Counted from the stretch's first letter, positions 50,926-59,548 are shown. The stretch: 64,000 nucleotides of DNA from Bacillota bacterium (GCA_023421395.1 JAEZTL010000003.1:1-64000); one strand, 5' to 3'. The notes: generated by a model from the letters alone, not told the origin. Translations and numbers: made by a program.

Positions 50926-51075
50926 AAGCCCGGGCATGCATGGAGGAAGCTGCGCAAGCCGGAAATGCTCCGGCATGCCCGGGCGGCGCACGGACTTATG
51001 GAATTGTTTCTTCCGCCAGGCTGCGTACTGGTGGAAGAAACGCGATTCCGGCGCGCATGCCGCCGGAGTCCATAA
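50926..51075. repeat. Dispersed hairpin repeat, family 1, copy C
   Basis: An outer arm CCCGGGCATGC pairs with GCATGCCCGGG (about 50930-50985). GCGGCGCACGGACTTATGGAA (given as GCGGCGCAC and TTATGGAATTG) leads to hairpin 1 (GTTTCTTCCGCCAG...CTGGTGGAAGAAAC, about 51005-51040) and hairpin 2 (TCCGGCG...CGCCGGA). It matches copies A and D with compensating stem changes. Confidence 0.7.
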
Positions 51076-51145
51076 AGGCCCTTCGGGATTTTGCGGATGG
51101 TCTAAGGCCCGCCTGTCCGGGCCCTTTCGCGCCCGCAGTTTTAAC

Positions 51146-51174
51146 TTGACAAGATCCGCGCCGTGTGGTATTGT
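51146..51174 (+). promoter_or_regulatory. Promoter of the polyamine-operon leader
   Basis: TTGACA (51146-51151) and TATTGT (51169-51174) have a 17-base spacer. The expected start is near 51181, about 415 bases upstream of speD. Confidence 0.75.
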
Positions 51175-51180
51175 TCCTCT

Positions 51181-51529
51181 GCATTCGCGTTATCGGAGGA
51201 ACGTGCAAATAATTACGGACCGCCTCCTTCCGGAGGGCGCCGCTTAGGCGGCCGGTCGACTGCCTTGGGCGGCGGGGCGCCGCCTCATTGACGGAGCGAA
51301 GAGCTCAAATTTTATAAGTTGGTTACTTTATAACCGGCGCCTCGCGGCGCATCAACTTGTGAAACGGTCAATAAGAGTAGTAAAAGTAATTATTTGCTAT
51401 ATAGACTCTAAACCCGAACTCTGTCCTGAGGGCGCCCCGAAAGCGGGCCCCCGTCCCGGAGCGCGCGCTTCGGGAATAAAAGACGGACTGGTCGCAAGTG
51501 ATGGGCAAAAGGCTCGTCACTTGTTTTTT
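51181..51529 (+). ncRNA. Candidate structured leader RNA upstream of the polyamine operon
   Basis: Between the promoter and an intrinsic terminator lies about 350 nt with strong folding potential. A perfect 12-bp long-range stem joins 51205-51216 to 51386-51397. Inside it are GC hairpins (about 51218-51286), ATTGAC/GTCAAT (51287-51292 with 51367-51372), an 8-bp stem ATAAGTTG/CAACTTGT (51314-51321 with 51353-51360) and two small hairpins (GGTTA/TAACC; GCGCC-TCGC-GGCGC at 51337-51350). A 3' domain has TCCCGGAGCGC/GCGCTTCGGGA. No open frame of note is present. It may be a riboswitch or trans-acting RNA; no known class was recognised. Confidence 0.55.
51495..51529 (+). terminator. Intrinsic terminator at the end of the speD leader
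   Basis: CAAGTGATGGGC (51495-51506) pairs with GCTCGTCACTTG (51512-51523), including two G-T wobbles, followed by six T residues. Readthrough is required for expression of the operon from the upstream promoter, as in attenuation. Confidence 0.8.
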
Positions 51530-51594
51530 ATGTCCGCCCGGCCGGGCGGGAGAGGGTACCCTTGGCTGAATTGTTCATGCGGGGAGGAGCACCA

Positions 51595-52353
51595 ATGGAG
51601 GGCAAGCTGAAGCTGTACGGATTCAACAACCTCACAAAATCGCTGAGCTTCAATATCTACGACGTCTGCTATGCCAAGACGCCCAGGGAGCAGAAGGACT
51701 ACATCGCCTACGTGGGCGAGCAGTACAACTCCGAGCGCCTGACGGGCATCCTGACCCACGTCGTGGACATGATCGGCGCCCGCGTGCTTCACATCTCCCG
51801 GCAGGACTACGACCCGCAGGGCGCTTCGGTGACGCTCCTCATCGCCGACGGCTCCATGACCCCCGCCGAAAACGCCATGGTGGCCCACCTGGACAAGAGC
51901 CACGTCACCGTGCACACGTATCCGGAGTACCATCCGGACACGTTTCTCGCCACCTTCCGGGTGGACATCGACGTGGCCACCTGCGGCGAGATCACCCCGC
52001 TGTCCACGCTGGATTACCTGATCGGCTCCTTCGATTCGGACATCATCACCATGGACTACCGCGTGCGCGGCTTCACCCGGGACGTGGAGGGCAAGAAGCT
52101 CTTCATCGACCACGCCATCACCTCCATTCAGGACTACATTGACGACGGGATTCTCCGCCGCTATGACGCGGTGGACGTCAACGTCTATGAGGCAAACCTC
52201 TTCCACACCAAGATGCTCATCAAGGAGCTGGACCTTAAAAACTACCTCTTCAACGTGGACGTGTACGAACTGCCGCCCCGGACGCGGCTGGACATCACCG
52301 GCAGTCTGCGCCGCGAGATGATCGAAATCTTCAGCGGGCGCAATATTTTCTAG
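51595..52353 (+). CDS. speD: S-adenosylmethionine decarboxylase proenzyme
   Basis: A 252-residue protein of the bacterial AdoMet decarboxylase family (long, E. coli-like form). The autocleavage site is LDKSHVTVHTYPE, where the Ser of KSH becomes the pyruvoyl cofactor. FRVDIDVATCGEITPLSTLDYLI and DYRVRGFTRDVEGKKLF are conserved. It makes decarboxylated AdoMet, the aminopropyl donor for SpeE. The ATG at 51595 follows GGGGAGGAG; an upstream in-frame start at 51562 lacks a site. First gene of the six-gene polyamine operon; speA follows after 20 bases. Confidence 0.94.
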   Translation: MEGKLKLYGFNNLTKSLSFNIYDVCYAKTPREQKDYIAYVGEQYNSERLTGILTHVVDMIGARVLHISRQDYDPQGASVTLLIADGSMTPAENAMVAHLDKSHVTVHTYPEYHPDTFLATFRVDIDVATCGEITPLSTLDYLIGSFDSDIITMDYRVRGFTRDVEGKKLFIDHAITSIQDYIDDGILRRYDAVDVNVYEANLFHTKMLIKELDLKNYLFNVDVYELPPRTRLDITGSLRREMIEIFSGRNIF

Positions 52354-52373
52354 ACACGAAGGGAGGATGCGCC

Positions 52374-53825
52374 ATGCCCCACACCCAGGCGGACGCGCCC
52401 ATCGCCCAGGCGCTGGAGGAGATGCGCTCCATGCGGCTGGTTCCGCTGGACGTGCCGGGCCACAAGCGGGGCCGCGGCAACCCGGAGCTGCAAAAGCTGC
52501 TGGGCGAGAAGTGCCTTTCCCTCGACGTGAACTCCATGAAGCCGCTGGACAACCTCTGCCACCCCGTCTCGGTGATCCGGGAGGCGGAGGCCCTCGCGGC
52601 GGAGGCGTTTCACGCCGCCCACGCGTTTTTCATGGTGGGCGGCACCACCTCCTCCGTCCAGAGCATGATCCTCTACGCCCTCAAAAAGGGGGACAGGATC
52701 ATCCTGCCCCGGAACGTGCACCGGAGCGTGATGGGCGCGCTGGTGCTGTGCGGCGGCGAACCGGTCTACGTGTCGCCGGAGATCGACGAGGGGCTGGGCA
52801 TTCCGCTGGGCATGCGCCGGGAGGCGGTCGCGGACGCCATCCGCCGCCATCCGGACGCCAAGGCCGTCCTCATCAATAACCCCACCTATTACGGCGTGTG
52901 CTCGGACGCCGCCGCCATCGCGAAGATGGCCCATGAGGCGGGCATGCTGGCGCTGGCGGACGAGGCCCACGGAACCCACTTCTCCTTCGGCGAGGGCCTG
53001 CCCGCATCCGCCATGGCCGCGGGGTGCGATCTGGCGGCGGTCAGCATGCACAAGTCCGGCGGCAGCCTGACCCAGAGCTCCTTCCTCGTCGCGGGGCCGG
53101 GCGTGTCGGAGGGCTACCTCCGGCAGATCGTGAACCTCACCCAGACCACCAGCGGCTCCTATCTTCTGATGGCCAGCCTCGACATCTCCCGCCGCAACCT
53201 GGCGCTCCGGGGCGCGGAGGTGTTCCGCCGGGTGGCGGCGCTGACCGAATACGCCCGCGCCGAGATTAACGGGCTCGGCGGCTACCGCGCCTTCGGCCGG
53301 GAGAAAATAAACGGCGACAGCGTCTTTGACTTTGACCATACCAAGCTGGCGGTCAACACGCTGGGGGTGGGCCTCGCCGGCATCGAGGTGTACGACATCC
53401 TCCGGGACGAGTACGACATCCAGATTGAATTCGGCGACATGGGCAACATCCTGGCCTACGTCTCGCTGGGCGACCGGCTTCAGGACATCGAGCGGCTGAT
53501 CGGCGCGCTGTCGGAGATCAAGCGTCGCTACCAGCGGGACCCGAAGGGCATGTTCCGGCAGGAGTACATCGAGCCGGAGGTCGCGACCACGCCGCAGAAG
53601 GCGTTCTACGCGCCGCGCCAGTCGCTGCCGCTTGACGAAACCGCCGGCCGCGTGGCCGGGGAATTCGTCATGTGCTATCCGCCGGGCATTCCGGTCCTGG
53701 CCCCGGGCGAGCGAATCACGCCCCGGATTCTGGACTACATCCGCTACGCCAAGGCGAAGGGCTCCTCCATGACCGGGCCGGAGGACCCCGATATCGAACA
53801 CCTGAATGTGCTGAAGGAGGGGTGA
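52374..53825 (+). CDS. speA: Arginine decarboxylase (SpeA/YaaO type, PLP fold I)
   Basis: A 483-residue enzyme of the Orn/Lys/Arg decarboxylase family in its short gram-positive form. The N-terminus has the PGHKRGRG motif, then FFMVGGTTSSVQSMILYAL, the segment DEAHGTHFSFGEG and the PLP-lysine motif SMHKSGGSLTQSS. The C-terminal domain starts near residue 380. With agmatinase encoded two genes downstream, arginine decarboxylation to agmatine is the best assignment, though lysine or ornithine cannot be fully excluded. GGGAGG precedes the ATG. Confidence 0.92.
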   Translation: MPHTQADAPIAQALEEMRSMRLVPLDVPGHKRGRGNPELQKLLGEKCLSLDVNSMKPLDNLCHPVSVIREAEALAAEAFHAAHAFFMVGGTTSSVQSMILYALKKGDRIILPRNVHRSVMGALVLCGGEPVYVSPEIDEGLGIPLGMRREAVADAIRRHPDAKAVLINNPTYYGVCSDAAAIAKMAHEAGMLALADEAHGTHFSFGEGLPASAMAAGCDLAAVSMHKSGGSLTQSSFLVAGPGVSEGYLRQIVNLTQTTSGSYLLMASLDISRRNLALRGAEVFRRVAALTEYARAEINGLGGYRAFGREKINGDSVFDFDHTKLAVNTLGVGLAGIEVYDILRDEYDIQIEFGDMGNILAYVSLGDRLQDIERLIGALSEIKRRYQRDPKGMFRQEYIEPEVATTPQKAFYAPRQSLPLDETAGRVAGEFVMCYPPGIPVLAPGERITPRILDYIRYAKAKGSSMTGPEDPDIEHLNVLKEG

Positions 53826-53828
53826 GGC

Positions 53829-54683
53829 ATGGAACTGTGGTTTTCCGAGCGGCATACGCCGAGCGTGCAGCTTTCCATCAAGGTGGACCGGCAGCTCTAC
53901 TCCGGCCGCAGCGATTACCAGCGCATCGACGTGTTCGATTCAAAGGAGTTCGGCCGTTTTCTGACGCTGGACGGCTACATGATGCTCACCGAAAAGGACG
54001 AATTCATCTACCATGAAATGATCACCCACGTGCCCATGGCGGTGCATCCGGACGCGCAGAGCGTGCTGGTGATCGGCGCGGGGGACGGCGGCGTGATCCG
54101 GGAGTTGACCCGCTACGAGTCCGTCCGCCGCATCGACATGGTGGAGATCGACCCGTTGGTGGTGGACGTGTGCAAAAAATACCTGCCCCAGACCGCCTGC
54201 CGGCTGGACGACCCGAGGCTGACCATCTTCTACGAGGACGGGCTCAAGTTCGTGCGCACGCGGAAGGGCGAGTACGACCTCATCATCGTGGACTCCACGG
54301 ATCCCTTCGGCCCCGGCGAGGGGCTTTTCACCCGGGAGTTCTACGGCAACTGCTTTAATGCCCTCAAGGACGACGGCATCATGGTCAACCAGCACGAGAG
54401 CCCCTTCTACGACGCGGACGCCGCCGCCTGCCGGCGCGCCCACAAGCGCATCGTGGAGAGCTTCCCCATCAGCCGCGTCTATCAGGCCCACATCCCCACC
54501 TACCCCTCGGGCCATTGGCTTTTTGGCTTCGCGTCGAAGAAGTACCACCCGGTGCGGGACCTGGCCGCCGCGAAATGGGGCCTTCTGGGCCTTTCCACCC
54601 GCTACTACACCACCAACCTGCACGTGGGCGCCTTTGCGCTCCCGGCCTATGTGGAGGAGATGCTGCGAAGTGTTGAAGATTAG
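53829..54683 (+). CDS. speE: Spermidine synthase
   Basis: A 284-residue aminopropyltransferase. The N-terminal beta domain (LWFSERHTPSVQLSIKVDRQLYS) is followed by LTLDGYMMLTEKDEFIYHEMITH and the Rossmann domain with VLVIGAGDGGVIREL and DMVEIDPLVVDVCKKYLP. DSTDPFGPGEGLFTREFY carries the catalytic Asp. It moves the aminopropyl group from decarboxylated AdoMet to putrescine. GAGG before the ATG lies within the speA end. Its last codons lie in the 23-bp sequence that is duplicated in front of speB. Confidence 0.95.
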   Translation: MELWFSERHTPSVQLSIKVDRQLYSGRSDYQRIDVFDSKEFGRFLTLDGYMMLTEKDEFIYHEMITHVPMAVHPDAQSVLVIGAGDGGVIRELTRYESVRRIDMVEIDPLVVDVCKKYLPQTACRLDDPRLTIFYEDGLKFVRTRKGEYDLIIVDSTDPFGPGEGLFTREFYGNCFNALKDDGIMVNQHESPFYDADAAACRRAHKRIVESFPISRVYQAHIPTYPSGHWLFGFASKKYHPVRDLAAAKWGLLGLSTRYYTTNLHVGAFALPAYVEEMLRSVED

Positions 54684-54918
54684 GGCGATGAAAATCCGCC
54701 GCACGGCTTTTCATCGCACAGGAAGAACTGCGCGCGCCTGAAATCCCGCGGATATTTCCGGGCGGCGCGCTGACGGATGGAATTGTTTCCTCCACCAGCG
54801 TGTGCGCTGGTTTTGGAAACGGCGTTCCCGGCGCGCAGGTCGCCGGGAACGAATGGAAAGGCGCGGCGGGATTGGCCTGAAATCGGACCGTTTGAAGGAG
54901 ATGCTGCGAAGTGTTGAA
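54655..54918. repeat. Family-1 repeat copy D, flanked by a 23-bp direct duplication
   Basis: AGGAGATGCTGCGAAGTG followed by TTGAA occurs at 54655-54677 (the 3' end of speE) and exactly again at 54896-54918 (ribosome site and start of speB). Between them is copy D: CCTGAAATCCCGCGGATATT, CCGGGCGGCGCGCTG, hairpin 1 (GTTTCCTCCACCAGC...GCGCTGGTTTTGGAAAC) and hairpin 2 (CGTTCCCGGCG...CGCCGGGAACG). The duplication looks like a target-site duplication or segmental copy created on insertion. Confidence 0.7.
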
Positions 54919-55765
54919 TAGAAACGTGGAGTGCTTTCTGGGCTGCGGCGCGGACTATGAGCGCGCGGACATCGTGCTCTACGGCGCGCCCTTTGACGGC
55001 ACCACCTCCTACCGCCCCGGCGCGCGCTTCGGCCCCCGGGCGATCCGCGCCGAGTCCTACGGCGTCGAAACCTTCAGCCCCTATCAGGACCGGGATATGG
55101 AGGAACTCTCCGTCCTCGACTCCGGCGACATCGAGCTCCCCATCGGCGATACCGCCGCCGCGCTTTCGGCGATCTACCGCCGGGCAAAGGGCATCCTCAA
55201 AGACGGCAAGCTGCCGTTTCTCCTGGGCGGCGAGCATTTGGTGACGCTCGGCGCCGTGAAAGCCGTGCATGAGCAGCATCCCGATCTCGCCGTCGTCCAC
55301 TTCGACGCCCACGCCGACCTCCGGGCGGACTACCTGGGCGTGAAGCTCTCCCACGCGTCGGTGATGCGAAGAATCTGGGATGAGCTTGGCGACGGGCGCA
55401 TCTTCCAGTTCGGCATCCGCTCCGGCGACCGCGCCGAGTTCGCCTTTGCCGCGGAGGGGCACACGGTCCTGCGCCGGTTCGACTTCGAGTTTCTGGATTC
55501 GGCCCTTGACGCGCTTTCCGGCCGCCCGGTATACCTGACCGTGGACCTCGACGTACTGGACCCTTCCGCCTTCCCCGGCACCGGCACGCCGGAGCACGGC
55601 GGCGTCGGCTTCCTTCAGCTGATGCGCGCGGCGCTTCGCGTGGCGAAGGGCGCCCGCGTCGTGGGCTGCGACCTTACGGAGCTGGCCCCGGCCCTGGACC
55701 CCTCCGGCATGTCCACCGCCGCCGCCTGCAAGCTCACCCGTGAGCTGCTGCTGGCGCTGGGGTGA
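54911..55765 (+). CDS. speB: Agmatinase (ureohydrolase family)
   Basis: A 284-residue Mn-dependent enzyme. Metal-binding motifs are GGEHLVTLG, HFDAHADLR and DLDVLDPSAFPGTGTPE. The N-terminal segment YGAPFDGTTSYRPGARFGPRAIR is typical of agmatinases. It hydrolyses agmatine, made by SpeA, to putrescine and urea. The GTG at 54911 has GAAGGAG 10 bases upstream; the whole initiation region is part of the 23-bp duplication. The CASDH gene follows after 25 bases. Confidence 0.93.
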   Translation: MLNRNVECFLGCGADYERADIVLYGAPFDGTTSYRPGARFGPRAIRAESYGVETFSPYQDRDMEELSVLDSGDIELPIGDTAAALSAIYRRAKGILKDGKLPFLLGGEHLVTLGAVKAVHEQHPDLAVVHFDAHADLRADYLGVKLSHASVMRRIWDELGDGRIFQFGIRSGDRAEFAFAAEGHTVLRRFDFEFLDSALDALSGRPVYLTVDLDVLDPSAFPGTGTPEHGGVGFLQLMRAALRVAKGARVVGCDLTELAPALDPSGMSTAAACKLTRELLLALG

Positions 55766-55790
55766 AATAAAAACCCAAGGAGGTTTTTCC

Positions 55791-56993
55791 ATGAAAAAGC
55801 TGATGATCATCGGCTGCGGCGGCGTCGCCTCCGTGGCCATCCACAAGGTATGCCAGAACGACGCCTTTTTTACCGATCTCATGATCGCCAGCCGCACGGT
55901 GGCAAAGTGCGACGCGCTGAAAAGCGAGCTGGAGGGCAAGACGAAGGTGCGCATCCAGACGGCGCAGGTGGACGCCTCCGACGTGCCGGCGCTCACGAAG
56001 CTGATGGGCGCCTTCGGGCCGGACGCGGTCCTCAACCTGGCGCTGCCGTACCAGGACCTTACCATCATGGACGCGTGCCTCGCGGCGGGGGTTCACTACA
56101 TCGACACCGCCAACTACGAGCCGGAGGATACCGCGAAGTTCGAATATTCCTGGCAGTGGGCCTACCGCGAAAAGTTTGAGAAGGCCGGGCGGACGGCGCT
56201 ATTGGGCAGCGGGTTCGATCCGGGCGTGACGGGCGTATTCACCGCCTGGGCGCTCAAGCACCACTTCGATGAGATCCACACCCTCGACATTCTGGACTGC
56301 AACGGCGGCGACCACGGCTACCCCTTCGCCACCAACTTCAACCCGGAGATCAACATCCGGGAGGTCAGCGCCAAGGGCGCGTACTGGGAGGACGGCCATT
56401 GGGTGGAAACGGAGCCCATGGCGATCAAGCGGGTCTACGACTTCGCCGGGGTGGGCAAAAAGGACATGTACCTTTTGCACCATGAGGAGATCGAGTCCCT
56501 GGCGAAGAACGTGCCGGGAATCCGGCGCATCCGCTTTTTCATGACCTTCGGCCAGAGCTACCTGACCCACCTCAAATGCCTTGAAAACGTGGGCATGACC
56601 TCCATCAAGCCCATCCTTTTCGAAGGGAAGGAGATTGTGCCGCTTCAGTTCTTGAAGGCGGTGCTGCCGGATCCGTCGTCGCTGGGCCCGCGCACCAAGG
56701 GCAAGACCAACATCGGCTGCATCTTTACCGGCGTCAAGGGCGGCAAGGAAAAAACGCTCTACGTCTATAACATCTGCGACCACGAAGCCTGCTACCGCGA
56801 GGTGGGCTCCCAGGCCATCGCCTACACCACCGGCGTGCCCGCGATGATCGGGGCCATGCTGGTGATGGACGGGCGCTGGCAGAAGCCGGGCGTCCGCAAC
56901 ATGGAGGAGTTTGATCCCGATCCGTTCATGGACGCGCTGAACGAGTGGGGCCTTCCCTGGACGGTGGACGAGCACCCCGTGCTGGTGGACTGA
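55791..56993 (+). CDS. Carboxynorspermidine synthase (saccharopine dehydrogenase family)
   Basis: A 400-residue oxidoreductase. Rossmann motif MIIGCGGVASVAIHKV at residues 5-20, then LALPYQDLTIMDACLAAGVHYIDTANYEP and LGSGFDPGVTGVFTAWAL, are the signatures of carboxynorspermidine synthases (LYS1-like). It condenses aspartate semialdehyde with putrescine (or diaminopropane) and reduces the imine with NADPH, giving carboxyspermidine (or carboxynorspermidine). The substrate for the next gene, nspC, is its product. The ATG at 55791 follows AAGGAGG. The nspC GTG follows its stop with a 1-base gap. Confidence 0.93.
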   Translation: MKKLMIIGCGGVASVAIHKVCQNDAFFTDLMIASRTVAKCDALKSELEGKTKVRIQTAQVDASDVPALTKLMGAFGPDAVLNLALPYQDLTIMDACLAAGVHYIDTANYEPEDTAKFEYSWQWAYREKFEKAGRTALLGSGFDPGVTGVFTAWALKHHFDEIHTLDILDCNGGDHGYPFATNFNPEINIREVSAKGAYWEDGHWVETEPMAIKRVYDFAGVGKKDMYLLHHEEIESLAKNVPGIRRIRFFMTFGQSYLTHLKCLENVGMTSIKPILFEGKEIVPLQFLKAVLPDPSSLGPRTKGKTNIGCIFTGVKGGKEKTLYVYNICDHEACYREVGSQAIAYTTGVPAMIGAMLVMDGRWQKPGVRNMEEFDPDPFMDALNEWGLPWTVDEHPVLVD

Positions 56994-56994
56994 C

Positions 56995-58158
56995 GTGCTG
57001 CGCGGCGACCTGCCCACGCCCTGCTACCTGGTGAGCGAGCGGGCGCTCCGGCGCAATCTGGAGATCCTCGGCGGCGTCTCGGCGCGCACCGGCTGCCGGA
57101 TTCTCCTGGCGCAGAAGGCGTTTTCGATGTTCTCGCTGTACCCCCTGATCGGGCGGTATCTTGACGGCGCGGCGTCCAGCGGCCTTTTTGAGGCGCGGCT
57201 GGCCCGCGAGCACATGCCGGGGGAGAACCACACCTTCTCCCCCGCCTTCCGCGACGACCAGTTTGACGAGATCGCCGCGATTTCCGACCACGTGGTGTTC
57301 AATTCGCTGGCGCAGCTGGAAAAATTCGGCGCGCGGGCCCGCGCGGCGGGGGCGTCGGCCGGCCTTCGCGTGAACCCCGGCTGCTCCACCCAGAATCACG
57401 CGCTCTACGACCCCTGCGCCGCCGGATCGCGGCTGGGCGTCCCGGCGGAAGACCCGCTGCCGCGTCTTCCGGAGGGCGTCGACGGACTGCATTTTCACAC
57501 GCTGTGCGAGCAGGATTCCGACGCGCTGGAGGAGACGCTCTCAGCCGTCGTCCAAAAATTCGAGCCCTGGCTCCGGCGGGTAAAGTGGATCAACTTCGGC
57601 GGCGGCCACCACATCACGCGGGCGGGCTACGACATCCCGCGGCTGGAGGGGTGTATCCGGCGGATGCGGGCGGAATATGGCCTTGACGTATACCTCGAGC
57701 CCGGCGAAGCGGTGGCGCTCCATGCGGGACTTTTGCGGACGCGGGTGCTGGACATCGTGCGAAATGGCGTCGACATCGCCATTTTGGACGCCTCCGCCGC
57801 CTGCCACATGCCCGACGTGATCGAAATGCCCTACCGTCCGCCGCTTTTCGACCCCGCGGCCCCGGCGGACTTCTCCGGCGGCGGGGCCATGGCCGGACAG
57901 CCCGGCGAGAAGGCGCATGCCTACCGCCTCGCCGGGCCCACGTGCCTCGCGGGCGATGTGATCGGCGACTATTCCTTCGCCGCGCCCCTCGCGCCCGGCG
58001 CGGCGCTGGAATTTGGCGATATGGCCATCTACACCATGGTCAAGAACAACACCTTCAACGGCATGCCGCTTCCCGCCATCGCCGTGGAGGGGGAGGACGG
58101 CGACTGCCGCGTCGTCCGGGCGTTCGGCTACGGGGACTTCAAGGGGAGGCTTTCCTGA
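56995..58158 (+). CDS. nspC: Carboxynorspermidine decarboxylase
   Basis: A 387-residue PLP enzyme of the alanine racemase-fold decarboxylases. The PLP lysine is Lys41 in LLAQKAFSMF. GLHFHTLCEQDSDALEETL, INFGGGHHITRAGYD and LEPGEAVALHAG are conserved. DASAACHMPDVIEMPYRP and GPTCLAGDVIGDY form the dimer-interface active site. It removes the carboxyl group from carboxyspermidine or carboxynorspermidine to yield spermidine or norspermidine. The GTG at 56995 has only a weak ribosome site and relies on coupling to the upstream gene. It is the last gene of the polyamine operon. Confidence 0.93.
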   Translation: MLRGDLPTPCYLVSERALRRNLEILGGVSARTGCRILLAQKAFSMFSLYPLIGRYLDGAASSGLFEARLAREHMPGENHTFSPAFRDDQFDEIAAISDHVVFNSLAQLEKFGARARAAGASAGLRVNPGCSTQNHALYDPCAAGSRLGVPAEDPLPRLPEGVDGLHFHTLCEQDSDALEETLSAVVQKFEPWLRRVKWINFGGGHHITRAGYDIPRLEGCIRRMRAEYGLDVYLEPGEAVALHAGLLRTRVLDIVRNGVDIAILDASAACHMPDVIEMPYRPPLFDPAAPADFSGGGAMAGQPGEKAHAYRLAGPTCLAGDVIGDYSFAAPLAPGAALEFGDMAIYTMVKNNTFNGMPLPAIAVEGEDGDCRVVRAFGYGDFKGRLS

Positions 58159-58164
58159 AAAAGA

Positions 58165-58201
58165 GGACAGGGCCCGCGCCAGTCTGACGCGGGCCCTGTC
58201 C
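58165..58201. terminator. Terminator of the polyamine operon
   Basis: GGACAGGGCCCGCG (58165-58178) pairs perfectly with 58188-58201, followed by TTT. It begins 6 bases after the nspC stop. Confidence 0.85.
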
Positions 58202-58377
58202 TTTGCGCGTTATCCCAAGCAATACCAATCCAAAACATCCCTGCATCGTTGCGGCGGTCCCTTTCGCGCAGGGCGGTGTCACGCTCCGCGCAACGCGGCG
58301 CTATTTTGAGCGGAAGGCGGCACCGGTTCCGTGCCAAAATACCCGTCCTCACGAAGAATTATTCTTTTGAATTGGGA

Positions 58378-59475
58378 TTATACGTTGAACCGGAACAGCG
58401 TCACATCGCCGTCCTTCATCACGTAGTCCTTGCCCTCGCTGCGAACCAGGCCCTTTTCCTTGCAGGCGGCCATGGAGCCCTCCCGCACCAGGTCGTCGAA
58501 GGCGACGATTTCCGCGCGAATGAAGCCGCGCTCGAAGTCCGAGTGGATCTTGCCCGCCGCGCCGGGGGCTTTGGTGCCCTTTTCGATGGTCCAGGCGCGC
58601 ACCTCCTTGGGCCCGGCGGTGAGGAAGCTGATGAGGCCCAATAGGTCGTAGCCCAGCGTGACCAGCCGGTCCAGGCCGCTCTTGCCGATGCCCATCTCCT
58701 CCAGGAACGCGCTTTTCTCCTCCGGCGCCATCCGCGCGATTTCCTCCTCCACCTGGGCGGAGATCACCAGCACCTGCGCGCCCTCTTTTTCGGCCACCGC
58801 GCGCACCTGGTCCACCATCTGCCGCGCGCGCTCGTCGCCGGCCAGGCCGTCCTCATTGATGTTGGCGGCGTAGACCACGGGCTTGTCCGTCAGGAGAAAC
58901 CAGCTTCGGACGGCGGCGCGCTGCTCTTTTGTCAGCGGGCAGGTGCGGGCGCTCTGGCCCGCGTCCATGTGCTTGAGCAGCGCCTCCGCGGCCTCCAGCT
59001 CCTCCTGCACGCTCTTTTCGCCGTTTTTTACCAGCTTGCGCGCCCGGTCGGCGCGCTTCTGGGTCGTCTCGATATCCGCCAGCAGCAGTTCCGTCTCGAT
59101 GGTTTCGATGTCCCGCACCGGGTCCACCGAGCCCTCCACGTGGATCACGTTGCCGTCCTCAAAGCAGCGCACCACGTGCACCAGCGCGTCCACCTCGCGG
59201 ATGTGGGACAGGAATTTGTTGCCCAGCCCCTCGCCCTTGCTGGCGCCGCGCACAAGGCCCGCGATGTCCACAAATTCGATCACGGCGGGGGTGTACTTCT
59301 CCGGGTGGTACATGGCGGCCAGTACGTCCAGCCTCGGGTCCGGCACCGCCACCACGCCGGTATTGGGCTCGATGGTGCAGAAGGGGTAATTCGCCGCCTG
59401 CGCGCCCGCGGCGGTGATCGCGTTGAACAGCGTGCTCTTGCCGACGTTCGGCAGGCCCACGACGCCAAGTTTCAT
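58378..59475 (-). CDS. ychF: Ribosome-binding ATPase YchF (OLA1 family)
   Basis: A 365-residue protein, the usual YchF length. The P-loop is GVVGLPNVGKSTLFNAI (residues 4-20) and the G3 region is EFVDIAGLVRGASKGEGLGN. The altered G4 motif is ANINEDG (N-x-x-E), which gives ATP instead of GTP preference. A coiled-coil insert lies at about 140-210 and a C-terminal TGS domain is present (IEKGTKAPGAAGKIHSDFERGFIRAEIV). It binds the 70S ribosome and is linked to stress and translation control. The ATG at 59475 is preferred; the frame is open for a further 20 codons without a ribosome site. Confidence 0.96.
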   Translation of the reverse strand: MKLGVVGLPNVGKSTLFNAITAAGAQAANYPFCTIEPNTGVVAVPDPRLDVLAAMYHPEKYTPAVIEFVDIAGLVRGASKGEGLGNKFLSHIREVDALVHVVRCFEDGNVIHVEGSVDPVRDIETIETELLLADIETTQKRADRARKLVKNGEKSVQEELEAAEALLKHMDAGQSARTCPLTKEQRAAVRSWFLLTDKPVVYAANINEDGLAGDERARQMVDQVRAVAEKEGAQVLVISAQVEEEIARMAPEEKSAFLEEMGIGKSGLDRLVTLGYDLLGLISFLTAGPKEVRAWTIEKGTKAPGAAGKIHSDFERGFIRAEIVAFDDLVREGSMAACKEKGLVRSEGKDYVMKDGDVTLFRFNV

Positions 59476-59548
59476 GGAATCATCCTTTTCATTTGATCTT
59501 CGATCCATTATAGACCGGATCGCCTGGAAATGCAACGGAAAAGGGCGG

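Noticed and set aside
51181..51594. SAM riboswitch or T-box before speD
   Set aside because: The conserved SAM-I core and the T-box sequence AGGGTGGxACCGCG were not found.
58202..58377. Fifth copy of repeat family 1
   Set aside because: It has GC-rich hairpins but lacks the CCGGGCGGCGC core and the two diagnostic hairpins.
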